Of a stretch of DNA of 64,000 nt, positions 21,868 through 34,000 are shown one piece after another. The notes under the pieces are model-generated. The model did not search any database. It worked only from the letters and a program-made list of their open reading frames with translations, and was not told where the DNA came from. Both the position numbers and the translations under genes were made by a program. How positions within the stretch are numbered: the first letter of the stretch is position 1; each line of letters begins with the position of its first letter. This stretch comes from Amphimedon queenslandica (taxonomy: Eukaryota > Porifera > Demospongiae > Haplosclerida > Niphatidae): contig NW_003546316.1 in NCBI RefSeq assembly GCF_000090795.2, forward strand, positions 215,551-279,550, read 5' to 3'.

Positions 21868-23779
21868 TCCCACGTTTCATTAAATCTACAAAGTCCTCCC
21901 TTTGTCCTTTGTTAATAGCTTTACTTTTATCTGAGATTCACCACATCACGTGATCCAGACCTCTCTAGAGCAGAGTCTGAGAAGTCGTTTCTGGATCCCA
22001 ATGATGGCACTCGGAAACCATTCCCGTTAATATCAGACCCGCCCACTGTGCAACTCTCACTGGTCGTACCGGCTTACAACGAACAGGATAGATGTGAGGG
22101 GTGTACCTTTTTATTTGTAATATTAATGGGTGTGGTTTGTGCTAATTTTTAATTATAGTTCCGATCATGATTAAAGAAACTTTAGAGTATCTTCACAAGA
22201 GAAAGGTATTTGATTGTTTTTTTGCTTTAAATGTACTTTTAGTCAATAGCAACGAGACAGTGAATTCACATACGAAATTTTAGTTGTTAATGACGGAAGC
22301 AAAGATAACACATCAAAAGTAAGATACTAAGATGGCATCACTAATTAATTGTAACAATGGATCTATGTGTATGTTACTACTGTAAACCCATTAAATTAAT
22401 TACTATCCATTAATTTTAGCTATTTTAACTATTGGCCTAATTTCATTAAAGCTAATGACTACTAATGGTTACTTTTGTTGCAAAAATCGTTGAAATTAAT
22501 GGACGTTAATATGCAATGTATAAAAAATTCCATACCCACAATATAAAACGTTAATACTTAATAACATAAAGGCTGCTAAATTATTTGGGTTTACAGTATT
22601 TATAGACTGTGTCTTTCAGTAATAATATCACATTGTCTTTATAGGTAGTAATGGAGTACGTTAAGAAAGAAGGTCCTGATAGAATGAGACTGTTGGATTT
22701 CGTGAGGAACAGGGGGAAAGGAGGAGCAGTGAGAGCGGTATGGCATTAAAGATAGAGTCACATGTTAGTCACATGATTTAGGGCTGCTTGAGTGCTAGAG
22801 GAAAGAGGATATTATTTTTGGATGCAGATGGAGCTACTGATATCAAGGGACTGGATGAGTTGGAGAAGGCTATGAATTCTGTCTCATCTGATTCTGTTAG
22901 CTCTATTATTTTTGTTTACTTTTATTTATTTATAATTATTTAGACGTCTCCAGCCATTGTTGTTGGCTCAAGAGCTCATTTGGAAGATGAAGCCGTTGCC
23001 AATGTAAGTTGGAGCATGCAAGTATAGAAATTTGCAAAAGGTTTGGTTTTGGCAAATTTTTTGACTGCCAAAACCACCACCTTTTAAATTGGAGGTTACA
23101 AATTTTGGCAAATGGAGCTTAATTTGCCAACTTTATTTTAACTTTTCACCTCTCTCTCTCTCTTTAGAGGTCATTTTTTCGCAATATTTTAATGTACGGA
23201 TTCCATTTCCTAGTCTTCTTTTTATGCGTCAAAGGCGTCCGTGACACACAGTGCGGTTTTAAATTACTAACACGTTCTGCCGTGGACAGGATATTCACTA
23301 ATCTACACATTGAGAGATGGTAGGTGTCATTTTACTCTAACCACGCCCACATGACCACGCCCATTCACAGGGCATTTGATGTGGAGATGCTTTATATTGC
23401 TCAGTGTCTCAATATCCCAATTAAAGAAGTTGCGGTTAACTGGCAAGAGATTGAAGGTTGGTGTACATACATGTACATGTGCATGGCTTTTTATGCCCAA
23501 TTATAAAAGTGTATCAATAATTATCCCAAGGCAAGTTATATATCATGATTACAAGTACCCTCGATAATCAAGAGCTTCATTTTTAGCAATAATAATATGT
23601 CCTTATAATTCTTATTTGCTATCTCATTTCGTGTCCCCACCCCATTGTCATTTTTTTCTCTTTTTCTAGGTTCTAAAATGATACCAGTTTTTAGTTGGAT
23701 CCAAATGGGGCGTGACCTCCTCTTCATTAGGCTACGCTACATGTTTGGATTCTGGACAATAAAGGCTAAGACCAGCTAG
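21728..23779 (+). CDS. ALG5: ALG5, dolichyl-phosphate beta-glucosyltransferase
   Basis: Ten exons (21728-21820, 21919-22093, 22159-22205, 22250-22318, 22645-22737, 22782-22895, 22944-23003, 23168-23319, 23371-23456, 23670-23779) give 332 residues, close to human ALG5 (324). It makes Dol-P-Glc from UDP-glucose at the cytosolic face of the ER, for N-glycan precursor assembly. Seen in order: an N-terminal membrane anchor (LVLTSSSALII), the GT2 start LSLVVPAYNEQDRL, ILVVNDGSKDNTSK, NRGKGGAVRAG, the metal-binding ILFLDADGAT, then VKGVRDTQCGFKLLTR, ERWAFDVEMLYIA and VNWQEIEGSK. The promoter and first four exons are duplicated at 15244-15819. This copy is complete. Confidence 0.95.
22380..22596. mobile_element. 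TA-flanked MITE in ALG5 intron 4
   Basis: Ends CTGTAAACCCA and TGGGTTTACAG, flanked by TA (22378-22379 and 22597-22598). Non-coding, about 217 bp. Only its left end (TTGTAAACCTGTTAAA) is present in copy A, at about 15880-15895, so the duplication breakpoint falls inside it. Confidence 0.75.
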
Positions 23780-24267
23780 ATCTAGACCACGCCCACAATA
23801 GAATGATAGCAGCTGTCAGAGGTTTAACAACTTTGTTTGATCAATAATAATAATAATTTAAATTAATAATAATTATTAATTATTACATGAAATAAAGTCG
23901 TTTACAAAAAGGATGACCTGTACAGTTCTTGTTGAAAATGCACCTGTCCTGTGAAGAATATCATGACGTCAGAACATGTCACGTGACTGGCCTACCTGCC
24001 TGGGTTTTTCAAATTCTTGTTATGCTGATTTTTTCGGATTATTTGCAACTATGTAGTGATAGAGAACGACCAGTAGAAATAGAGTCACTCCTAAAACGTT
24101 TGCAAATATTGCCAGCTGGACGTCAGATATCATTGTGGAAGAATAAAGGCGGACAAAGAGATTGAGAACCAAGAAGGTGTGGCTAGAGCTATAAATAGGC
24201 GTGGTTAATTATAGCCACGCCCCCAATCTACATTTAACCCTTTGGCTGCTTTGTTTATTTTGAAAAA
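23780..24267 (+). promoter_or_regulatory. ALG5-OFD1 intergenic region with OFD1 promoter
   Basis: Holds a CRE-like TGACGTCA at 23964-23971 followed by the palindromic E-box GTCACGTGAC at 23978-23987. Close to OFD1 are two GGCGTGG boxes in opposite orientation (about 24196 and 24216) flanking an AT-rich TTAATTATA spacer. A short open frame (23929-24165) has no recognisable family. The motifs are seen; their use is inferred. Confidence 0.5.
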
Positions 24268-27200
24268 ATGGCGGCAGTGGATCAAGACGAGTTGAGAGCA
24301 AAACTCTATTCTTCTCTACAAAAGAAAGGACTTTTAGACTCTTTAAAGGTAGGGAAGGATTTCAACTAGCATTAGTTTTTCAGTTTTCTGTAGTCACAGC
24401 TAAGAAACTCTCTAATCAGCGAGTTACAACCTCCGAGTGGGTCGGAGCCTTCTCAAAAGAGGCCATCTTCACTCCACCATCAGATAGCTAGTTATATCAT
24501 TATAAACTACCTCCAGTCTAATGGATACCAGTACACACTCTCAACCTTTCTTCCCGAAGCTGGACTACGTATGGAAAAGGTGCTTAGTTTTAATTTTGTG
24601 TTACCCAGTAAATTTTGTAAAAATATTTAATTTTAGTTGTTGTCGTTTGATGATGTTTGTCAAGTATTAGGACTTACGAGTCAAATATTGGAGCCTTTGA
24701 AAGTAATAATATTATGACAATGATATAGTTGATTTATTTATTATAATTTGTAGGCTTGTGAAAATGAGCAAGATAGAAAGAGTAAGTATTAAGTGTTAAA
24801 TATCTACCGTATATCGGGTATATTTCAATGCATGAAAAGTCGTGGAAATATTAAGTTCAATGATGGAATAATTCGGAAGCCTTTTATATTCCGAAAATAT
24901 TTTACTTGCTATTATTTCCATCAACCACCTGGCCTGGTAAGTCAATCGAAGCATTTGCTGACTTCTCCACTTCTGAATCAACATTAGCAACACTTCTAAC
25001 TGGCAAAGAAGGCTCTTTATGGCCTTCGAGTTAGACTAGAATGTAGCCATGGATAGTTATGAAGCCACATGTTCATAATAATTGCACAATACCACATATC
25101 TTCTATTCCTTTTTATCCGCATATTTTAAAATTTCATAATATTTATTTTCGCAATGGATTGCTTTTTCCGAAATTATTAATGCATTGAAATATACCCGAT
25201 ATACGGTATTTTGTTTTTTATTTAATCCAACTTTTCCCCCCTCTTTTTCTCTCTCTCTCTGTTGCTTATTCTTCTCTTCCCTTGTGTTCTCTGCAGGTTT
25301 ATTAATACAATTACTCCATCGTCTTCCTTCTCTCTTGAAGCAAAGAAGAGACACAGTGTCCTGTGGAGTACAAACTAATGAAAGAGAAGAAGCAAAGACA
25401 GTAACTGAAAAGAAGATAGAGGAGGAGGAGGAGGAAAGAAAAGTGACTCTGGAGAAGAGGATGATTGCATTCCAGAAAAGCTGTGAAGCACGAAATAAGA
25501 AAACTATTGAACAAGAGGTATATCATTTAACTTTATATAGTACATGGCTACATGCACTCTTGTACTTATATGTACATGTACATGTACATATACGAATGAA
25601 CTCTTGTTGATGGACACATTTACATATGTAATAGCTAATAACCTCATTATGGTGCATGTTTAATTACTGTTCTTCATGTGTCTCTAAATGAATGTTAAAT
25701 TTCATATTTCGTTTTGTTTGTTACAGTTGAGTAGGTTTAGGGAGAAAGAGTTGTCTGTGATGAGGTTGGAAGAAAGGAACAAATATTTAAAAGAGCTTGC
25801 ACAAGCAAAGGAACAAGTAAGAGAATTCCTTTTCAAAGACATCATTACAGATGCATGTATCAGAAAATGTAATAAAAATTGGGCGTGATTTCCAAGCCAT
25901 TTTTTGGAAAAAAGCATGGGCTATAGTACAGGGATTTTTCCAGAAATTGGCCGATTTATAAAAATGGCCATAACTTGAAAAATTGAAGTCGGAATCAGCT
26001 CAAACTTTCTACATAGTATAAGGACATCATTATGTATTAGAAAATGTAATAAAAATTGGGCATGATTTCCGAGCCATTTTTTGGAAAAAAGCATGAGCTA
26101 TAGTACAGGGATTTTTCCAGAAATTGGCCGATTTATAAAAATGGCCATAACTTGAAAAATTGAAGTCGGAATAGGCTCAAACTTTCTACATAGTATAAGG
26201 ACATCATTATGTATTAGAAAATGTAATAAAAATTGGCAGTGATTTTGGAGCCATTTTTTGGAAAAAAGCATGGGCTATAGTACAGGGATTTTTTCAGAAA
26301 TTGGCCGATTTATAAAAATGGCCATAACTTGAAAAATTGAAGTTGGAATTGGCTCAAACTTTCTACATAGCATAAGGACATCATTATGTATTAGAAAATG
26401 TAATAAAAATTGGGGGTCATTTCGGAGCCATTTTTTGGAAAAAAGCATGGGCTATAGTATATAGTACAGGGATTTTTTCAGAAATTGGCCGATTTATAAA
26501 AATGGCCATAACTTGAAAGATTGAAATTGGAATTGGCTCAAACTTTCTACATAGCATAAGGACATCATTATGTATTAGAAAATGTAATAAAAATTGGGGG
26601 TCATTTCGGAGCCATTTTTTGGAAAAAAGCATGGGCTATAGTACAGGGATTTTTTCAGAAATTGGCCGATTTTTAAAAATGGCCATAACTCTCAAGTTTG
26701 AAGTCAGAGTCAGTTCAAACTTTTTATATAGCATAAGGACATCAATATGCATCAGAATAGGTATAATTTATTAATTAAAAAATATGGGACGTCTAGAAAT
26801 TTTACATGATAATAATGCATTGATACAGTATATTCTATTAATTTGTCTTTATTACATGTGTATGTCACAGTTGGAGTTAAAGTATCGTGAAAGACTAACA
26901 TCATCAACAAGAACTGTTGAGGAGGAGAGAGAAAGACTGAGAAGGAGAGAGACAGACATAGAACAGGGACTCTACAATCAGAGGCAGACATTACTCATTG
27001 AAATGGAGAGCCTCAAACTGAGAGAAAATGAACTAACTAGACAATCTGAACTAGATAGAAGGCAAGATACACATACATGTAATTATATTTTGTACTCTCA
27101 TATGTGTCTTAATTTTCAAGGTGTATTAAATTTTGTTATTTTCGTGCTCACCTTAAATCCACAAAATTTAAACCACCTCTAATGCCATTCTATTGTATTT

Positions 27201-28066
27201 AGACTATGGCCAGAACATGAAAATTAGCTCACACAAATATTAACTTTTGAGCACATTTTTACATGAAATTTTAAGCACTCGAAAATTTGAACGTACACGT
27301 AGTTACATTTAGTGTTGTTACAGGGCAGCTAGTTTAGAGAAAGACAAGAGCACTTCATTACAGCAACTCTTGAATGAGAAAGAAGAAATGCTAAACTCTT
27401 TAAAGAAGCAGTACGAAAAGATGGCCGAAGCAAGAGTAGAGAGGTGAGAGAAAGAGTGGGGAGGCCTTTGACTTAGATTTTTATTTTATTTTATTTTTTA
27501 CTATCTTTAAGACTAAAAGTTGAACTCGAGACAAAATTTTTACAAGAAGGCAAGAAAGCAGCAGAAATGAAGGCCCAGTTTGAAAGTATAACATATATTA
27601 TGACTTAATTGGTTCGAATTTCATCCGTCCTCTTTCCATAGCCCAACAGTCACTGATAGATGAACTCAGTACAAAGTACGAGAGTGTAACTGCTGAACTG
27701 GACCACGAGAGAGAAACTGCTAAACAACTGCAGGAGGAGCTTCAGTTGTCAAACGAGAAAACGAATAGCCTTTTTATTGAAAACACTCAACTGAACGAGA
27801 GACTTAAGCTTGTTAGTACATGATAATTTTGTCAATTCTTTTGAGAGCTTAATTCTCTATTGTAAAAGGTCGATAGCTCTTCTCTGAGGGAGAGATTGAG
27901 AGAGAGCGAAAAGAAGTTACAGGAACTGAGACAGCAAACTGACCAAGAGAGAACTGAATTGAAAAGAATAATATCAGGTAAGTTTTTATATATATATATA
28001 TGGAGATGTTTTGAAGCAAATTTTTGAATTCATTATTATTAATATTTATTATTATTATTATTATTA

Positions 28067-28128
<62 letters not shown>

Positions 28129-30801
28129 ATCAGGAGATAGCTGTCAATGATGCTAAGAACAAGTTGAGCAAAAGTGTAAAGCAACAGAAAGAAAATCAAC
28201 GAAAATCGCAAGAAAAATTTAAAGAAATGCAAGCAGAGCTGACCTCCCTGACTCAAGCTAATAAGATATTAAAAGATGAAATTGCAAAGAAAGTAAATAA
28301 TTTTAATTTTTGCTCATCTTCCTCTCTCTCTAGATGGATGCCATATTTAAACTCCATGATCAGTTAACTTGTATCAGTGTTGAGTATCGCTCAGCTCAGT
28401 CTCAGATCAAAGACTTGAAACAACACATTGATGGTCTCCACGATGGTAAGTGAATTAGAACCTGCTCTGCCTGTCATCCTCCTATTGTGTTTATAGTCCT
28501 AACATCAAGTGGGACCAGAAACAGGACTAAGAAAAAGTAAGACTGGGACAGCAGTTTTTTAAAGCTGGTTTTTCATTCGACAAAACAATCAAAATTGCAT
28601 GAGCATTGATGCAAAAATGCTTCGAAGTTGACGCAAAATTAGCCAAAGTTTAATTTTGTGTTCATTTGCGTTGTGCTTTATGGCGAGTGTAAACCAGGCT
28701 TAAGCCATAACACAAGCTCATACATGTACATGTATATTTTTCTTTTTCTCTTTTTATTAGGCATAGTCCAAGGAGGAAGCTGACCACCAGACAGACGTCT
28801 CTCTCGACCCCGCCCACAGAGATGATGAGCCCCGCCCCTTCAATTGATATCAGTCTATTTGGAGCACCTACTAATAATAACAATGACAATGATATTAATG
28901 ACTTCTCAATCACTCCTAATACTAACAATGATATAAGTTTCTCTGATTCATCTGCAATGATACTCGCCGAGGCTAGAGCTACATTCGCTAGAATGGAGAA
29001 AGAATCAGAAGTAAGAGAGAAATAGAGAGAGAGATGTAGTACAATCTTAATGGACAGTACTTAGTGTATCAATTACATTCCTTACTATTTAAAATAACCT
29101 CCACATAAAGGACACCTCTGTATAACAGGCAAACTTCTTGCCCCAATGTGTCCGTTATTTATTATTCATTTTATTATTTTAGGAGCTAGCAAGATACTAT
29201 TCCGATTATTCTGCTCCCCCTCCGCCTTCCCTCCCTCATTCTTCATTATTATCATATTATCCTCCAGTTACAACAATGATGTCTACCACTAATGACAATT
29301 TACCTTATTTATCTACTCAAATTCCTTCGCTGCCAACTCCCTCTGTGACATCATCGACCACACCCTTTATATCCAATCCTATTACATCACTGACCACGCC
29401 TCCTTTACCTACACCATTGACCACGCCCAGAACCACAGCTTCATTAGTGACTTTAGTCTCGTCAGTGACCACACCCATTACAACTTCATCAACTCCACCC
29501 ACTTCTACTGTATCAGCTCCTGTTGGTATAGCCACACCTCCTTCTCAAAAACCCATTAATCTCAGTAGTCACTGGACACCGAAAAAACCCCAACCTACCG
29601 AGAATGAAAAAGCAAGCATTATCCCAACAACCACTGTGAATAATCTCTTATTGGGTGGGGCAACATGTGTTGTACCGTCATCAGTGGATTTTTCTTTTGA
29701 TCCTATGATAACGCCAACCAGTCAAAATAATGTAACACTATCATTAAGAAATGGAGCTCTCTGTACTACTAATACCATTGATAATTCAGGGAGGCTCCTT
29801 CTACATCCTGTATCAGATAACACCACTAATACACTTACTACAGCACATTCTAATAATGCAACTACTTCAGCTATTGGCCCTAGTCATGTTATGGTGAATG
29901 GAACTGGTGCAGGCTCAACAATATCCAATAACTGTACTAGTACTACAGGCACTACTGCCGCACCATTGTGTACATGTACATGTACATGTTCAACCATTAC
30001 AGATAGTAAAGGGATATATACCACTGCATGCTCCACTAGTATTGGTACTGTTACAGTACAAGCAGGCTCTGTTAGTTGTAACAGTACTATTACTAGATCG
30101 GTAGCAACAACTGCAGTGGTTGATAACAAGCAGTATGAGAGATGGTCGATTGAGAGAGAGAAGAAGCTTAAAGCTCAGAGAGAGGAAGAGGAGAGAGAAA
30201 GGATCAAGATACAACAAGAGCTATTAGCACTCCAGCAAGAGGAAGAGAGAGGGAGAGAAGGGAAACCAGAGCCCCCTCAAACTAAAATAGAAGAGAGTAA
30301 AGATGCATCAAAAGGGAATCCTAGTGAAACTGATGATGATGATAAAAGTGAAGTTAAATGGACAATGGCACAATACATGTCATCAGTTAAGGATCATTCC
30401 AATAGTAACCATTACCAGACAAGAATCCATCAAGTAAGTGGAAGAGTATGGAATTTTAATGATCCAATTAATATCAGTCGCCTTTATTCTTTATTTACTG
30501 CAATTGTGTGTGTTCAGTATACACCCAGACCAGCCTAATTCATTAGGCTGGGCCACTGCCCAATATTTCTGGTCTGATTATACACTCTTTATGGTGTCTG
30601 TAATGTATTTATGTGTACAGTCTGCACTTTAAGGCATCTCGTGGGTTTACCCCTCTTCTTCTCTCTCTTTAGAATGAAGATGAAGTTTTAGATCTTTTAT
30701 CTGCCCCAACTGAAAGGTAGTATACAGATTTGTAGCATCATAACCTTATTCTCTCATTCCTTTTTAGTGATGAGGGATCTGACCCATTTGCTAACTGGTA
30801 G
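24268..30801 (+). CDS. OFD1: OFD1, centriole and ciliary protein
   Basis: Eighteen exons give 1,076 residues (human OFD1 1,012). OFD1 caps distal centrioles and is needed for distal appendages and ciliogenesis. The N-terminus reads DELRAKLYSSLQKKGLLDSL then SQLRNSLISEL, as in OFD1, and continues into a LisH-type motif (SYIIINYLQSNGYQYTLSTF). A long coiled coil follows over exons 5-13. Exon 16 (29183-30433) is one 417-codon block, rich in Ser, Thr and Pro, then a charged helix (ERWSIEREKKLKAQREEEE). The end, SDEGSDPFANW, parallels the acidic C-terminus of OFD1. Exon 14 (28497-28536) is 40 nt and is needed to keep the frame. Exon 7 ends in a GC donor. Introns carry a MITE and a 177-bp repeat array. 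Confidence 0.92.
24807..25206. mobile_element. 400-bp MITE with long perfect inverted ends in OFD1 intron 4
   Basis: Inverted ends match perfectly for about 26 bp, starting CCGTATATCGGGTATATTTC and ending with the inverse complement at 25181-25206. TA flanks it on both sides (24805-24806, 25207-25208). Non-coding. TA targets suggest a Tc1/mariner-type source. The perfect ends imply a fairly recent insertion. Confidence 0.88.
25880..26760 (-). repeat. 177-bp tandem repeat array in OFD1 intron 6
   Basis: Nearly five units, in the opposite orientation to the other arrays. The word TTGGCCGATTTATAAAAATG or its variant begins near 25948, 26125, 26302, 26486 and 26662, so most steps are 176-177 bp and one is 184 because of a short internal duplication. 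Units are very similar to one another. Confidence 0.95.
27062..27323 (+). other. GC-AG intron in OFD1
   Basis: The exon ends GAACTAGATAGAAG and the intron begins GCAAGA. The next exon opens GGCAGCTAGT after TTACAG. Joined they read SELDRRAASLEKDK, preserving the coiled-coil frame; no GT donor does so. Confidence 0.7.
28558..28703. mobile_element. Degenerate MITE in OFD1 intron 14
   Basis: Ends TTAAAGCTGGTTTTTCATTCG and, inverted, TTAAGCCTGGTTTACACTCG (imperfect). Non-coding. A possible lone end of a similar family is at about 55286 (AAGGCCTGGTTTCCATATAG). Confidence 0.5.
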
Positions 30802-31051
30802 ATGCATATATATAATATTTATCTTTATGTAACATGTATGTATGCACATTTATATCTAATAAAACATTTTTATACAAAAGAGAGAGAGAGAGAGAAAGGC
30901 AGAAGTCAAATAAATATGTATTTAATGAGGCCTATATTGTATAGAAAAAGACTGTCTTTTAATCAGAGAACTTGTTATTTACAAAACTACAAGACACATA
31001 ATAATAATAATAATAATGATTAAAAAGGTTTGTTTGTTCCTGTGTAACACT
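30802..31051. other. Convergent 3' ends of OFD1 and SLAIN
   Basis: Only 250 bp separate the two stop codons. AATAAA at 30858-30863 could serve OFD1. A short GA run (30879-30896) and an AAT run near 31000 are present. Nothing else seen. Confidence 0.7.
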
Positions 31052-34000
31052 CTAAAAGCATTCATCAAGCCAACTGTCATCTTGTTTCTCTTGTGGGGAC
31101 TGTTTCTTGCCCCTCCCTCCACCAGACTCTGTTCCCCTTGGACTCTTCACAACTTTACCCCCGGCACGTGGGGACATCCCTTTAGTTGACTGGGCAACAG
31201 GTAAGATACGCCTCCTCTGTGGCTGTTGCCCTGACAACGAAGCACCTCCTCCTTGAGACGGATTCAAAGGTCTCGCTATTTTGATACCGGGGGATAGTCC
31301 CTTCGCTCCCCTTCCTCTCGGAGAAATACCCGATTGACCTGTGGGCGTGGTTTGAGCACTCATTCTGGGGGTATGACTAGTGGGTGTGGTTTGAGCATTC
31401 ATTCTGGGGGTGTGACCAGTAGGTGTGGTTTGAGCACTGCTTCCCCTAGGAGTGTGACCAGTAGGTGTGGTCTGAGCAGTTGCTACTCTAGGAGTACTAG
31501 TTGGTGTATTCTCTTCATTAGCACTAGGCTGGCTTCTCCTAGGTGATGGTGGGCGGAGTCTAGGAGTGACCGGTTTGACGGGTGAGGTATAAGGAGAGGT
31601 CCCTCCCCCTCCTCCGTCTGCCTGTCTCTGCTGCCTCAGAGGAGACGGGAGTCCCTGTCTAGAAACAGGCGATCGGAACTGACCCCGCCCACCAATGGAT
31701 GGGTGCGGCATCTGAGGCATTTGCCTCAACTGAGCTTGATGAGTTGAATACCGAGATTGTCTCGTTTGTTCCGGTGATCCTCTAGGACTAGTCGGTGACT
31801 GAGTCCGAGTCCTCTTACCCTCGTCGCCGGAGGACGGAGAAGGGTTCCTATTCGTTGGAGTCCATTTTATCTTAAGATTCTCTCCGGGGTCTATTGGTGA
31901 CATTGTCCTATCGCTAGCTGAGCTGTCCCTCCCTCCATCGTTATCCGGTCGCCTCGAGTACACCTTCGGCTTATCTTTAGTAAAAGTTCCACTACGTTTC
32001 ACAGTAGCTCCTCCCTTTTTCTCATCTTCCTCCTCCTCCCCCTCCTCCTCTCCCTTCTCTTCTCCCCTATCTCCCTCTTCTTTCTCTGTTCCTCCAATGG
32101 CCGTGTACGTTCCTTTCCTCTTAATCTTACGATGCTGCACCTCTCTCTCCTCCTCCCCCTCCTCCTCTCTCTTCTTTTCTCCCCTATCTCCCTCTTCTTT
32201 CTCTGTTCCTCCGATGGCCGTGTACGTTCCTTTCCTCTCAATCTTACGATGCTGCATCTCTCTCTCCTCCTCTCCCTCCTCGTCCTCAAGAGTATAAGTC
32301 CCTTTCCTCCGAGGTGGTTCTTGGGTTGGAGTGCTCTCTCTAGTAACGTTTATCGGTCTTGACTCTTCACTAGCATCAGGTACTTGCTTCACTGCCCACT
32401 TCCTCTGAGGAACCTCCTCTTCCTCCTCCTCTTTCCCCTCGTCCTCATTATGATCAACCACTTGCTTGACCTTCCATTTTCTTTGCAGATTAGGTATGAC
32501 CTCGTCTTGCTCTCTCTCGTCTTCATTCGGGCCGGGATCAATAACTTGCTTGACCTTCCATTTTCTTTGTAGATTAGGTATGACCTCATCTTGCTCTCTC
32601 TCTTCTTCATTCGGGCTGGGATCAACAACCTGCTTTACCTTCCATTTCCTCTCTTCTTGTGGACTGGACTCGCTCGCCTCGTCCCCTCCTACTTCACTAT
32701 CAGGGACTTGCTTCACTTTCCACTTATTAGTTGGAGGTGGCGTACCACGAACTTGCTTTACCTTCCACCTCCTTGGCTCCTCCTCCTCCTCTTCCTCTCC
32801 GTCGCTTGTCACTGCAGCCTTTGAAGGATCCCATCTTTTTACTTTTAAAGAGCTGGAATCATTATCTCTATCACTTCCAGCGGCTCCGATACCACGAGGA
32901 GCCTGTGCTGGCACTACTGGTCTTACGGGAACATTACGAGCTTTCTTGGTAAATGTGTCCGACTTGCGAACGGTTGGTACAGGTGAACGGGACGGAGAGG
33001 GACCTCCCCTCTCAGAAGAGCTGTCCTCAGACTCGCTTAGTGAATTCCTCCTTCTCCTCACTTCATTCAAATACTCTAAAAAGTAGAGAAAAGGACTTAT
33101 GTATTACATACCATCATTAATGGTCACATGACAAGAATATTATAAATTATATTATATCATAGTTCTGTCTATGGTGGTCGGGCAACCACCTCAACAAATA
33201 AACCAACCAGTTCATCACTTAGACCAACCATGCAATGAATACTAATAACCATACTTAATATTCTAAAGTACTGATTAGGCCACTCACTCTGTGCTGTTTT
33301 ATTAGATGGAGAAGCTCGTCCGCCTTTTGACAGTTCTACATGAAAGAGAAATGATAATAGGAGGGAGTTGTTGATAGGTTGTAAGTAAAAGGTGATTATT
33401 TAACTTTAAAGGGACGACAAGAAAAGCTATTTTATAGAAGAATAATTAAAAGATGTTATCGCTGACTATAACGGTTGTCAAAAATAAGCAAAAACAACGT
33501 CATGTGTCACAACTTGTACTGAAAAAGACTAAAATGGTCAAAATAACATGATTTGCAGCTAGTTCACACACAAACACAAACAAGCATAATAGAATGCTTG
33601 CTGCTCACACTTGTCAAATTATCAATATATATATATTTTATTAAAAAAGACACACCCAGAGGTTTTAGTCAAAAATGACTAAAAGAGAATTCTCTATTTT
33701 TACAATTTTATCTGATCCATATACAGTACATATTTTTACATCAAAAATGGTTAGGGGAGATTTCTAATTTTCTGATATAGAAAGTTCGAGCTGACTCAAA
33801 TCAAAATTTGAGCATTTGACTTATAAGTTTTAAAACTAACTTAGCAGTGCGGGGTAATCCCTGAACATGTCCACATTATTACATCATCTATCATTAATGA
33901 ATGGCTTTTGGCCATAGGTACATACATAATAGTGTTATAAATATTTTGAGCTTATTAAATTGCAATAAATGAGACAAAACACAAGGAGCATTGGGTCAAA

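Larger units (their letters stand above)
15894..22395 (+). repeat. Segmental duplication, copy B
   Basis: Second copy of 10640-15893. It opens with the MAP4K intron and a copy of MAP4K exon 18, loses the region of MAP4K exons 19-22, regains the last two MAP4K exons at 18387, then carries NC1-like gene B and the start of ALG5, where it runs on into the intact gene. The right limit is where copy A stops matching, about 20 bp into a small inverted-repeat element (22380-22596). Confidence 0.88.

Noticed and set aside
23929-24165. 78-residue open frame between ALG5 and OFD1
   Set aside because: No recognisable family, no splice context, and it overlaps the presumed OFD1 promoter with CRE and E-box motifs.
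28705-28745. OFD1 exon 13 spliced directly to exon 15
   Set aside because: That join hits a stop within a few codons; only inclusion of the 40-nt exon 28497-28536 keeps the frame.
32097-33086. Long plus-strand frames opposite SLAIN
   Set aside because: They are antisense shadows of the low-complexity SLAIN exon; the minus frame has family motifs and correct splice sites.
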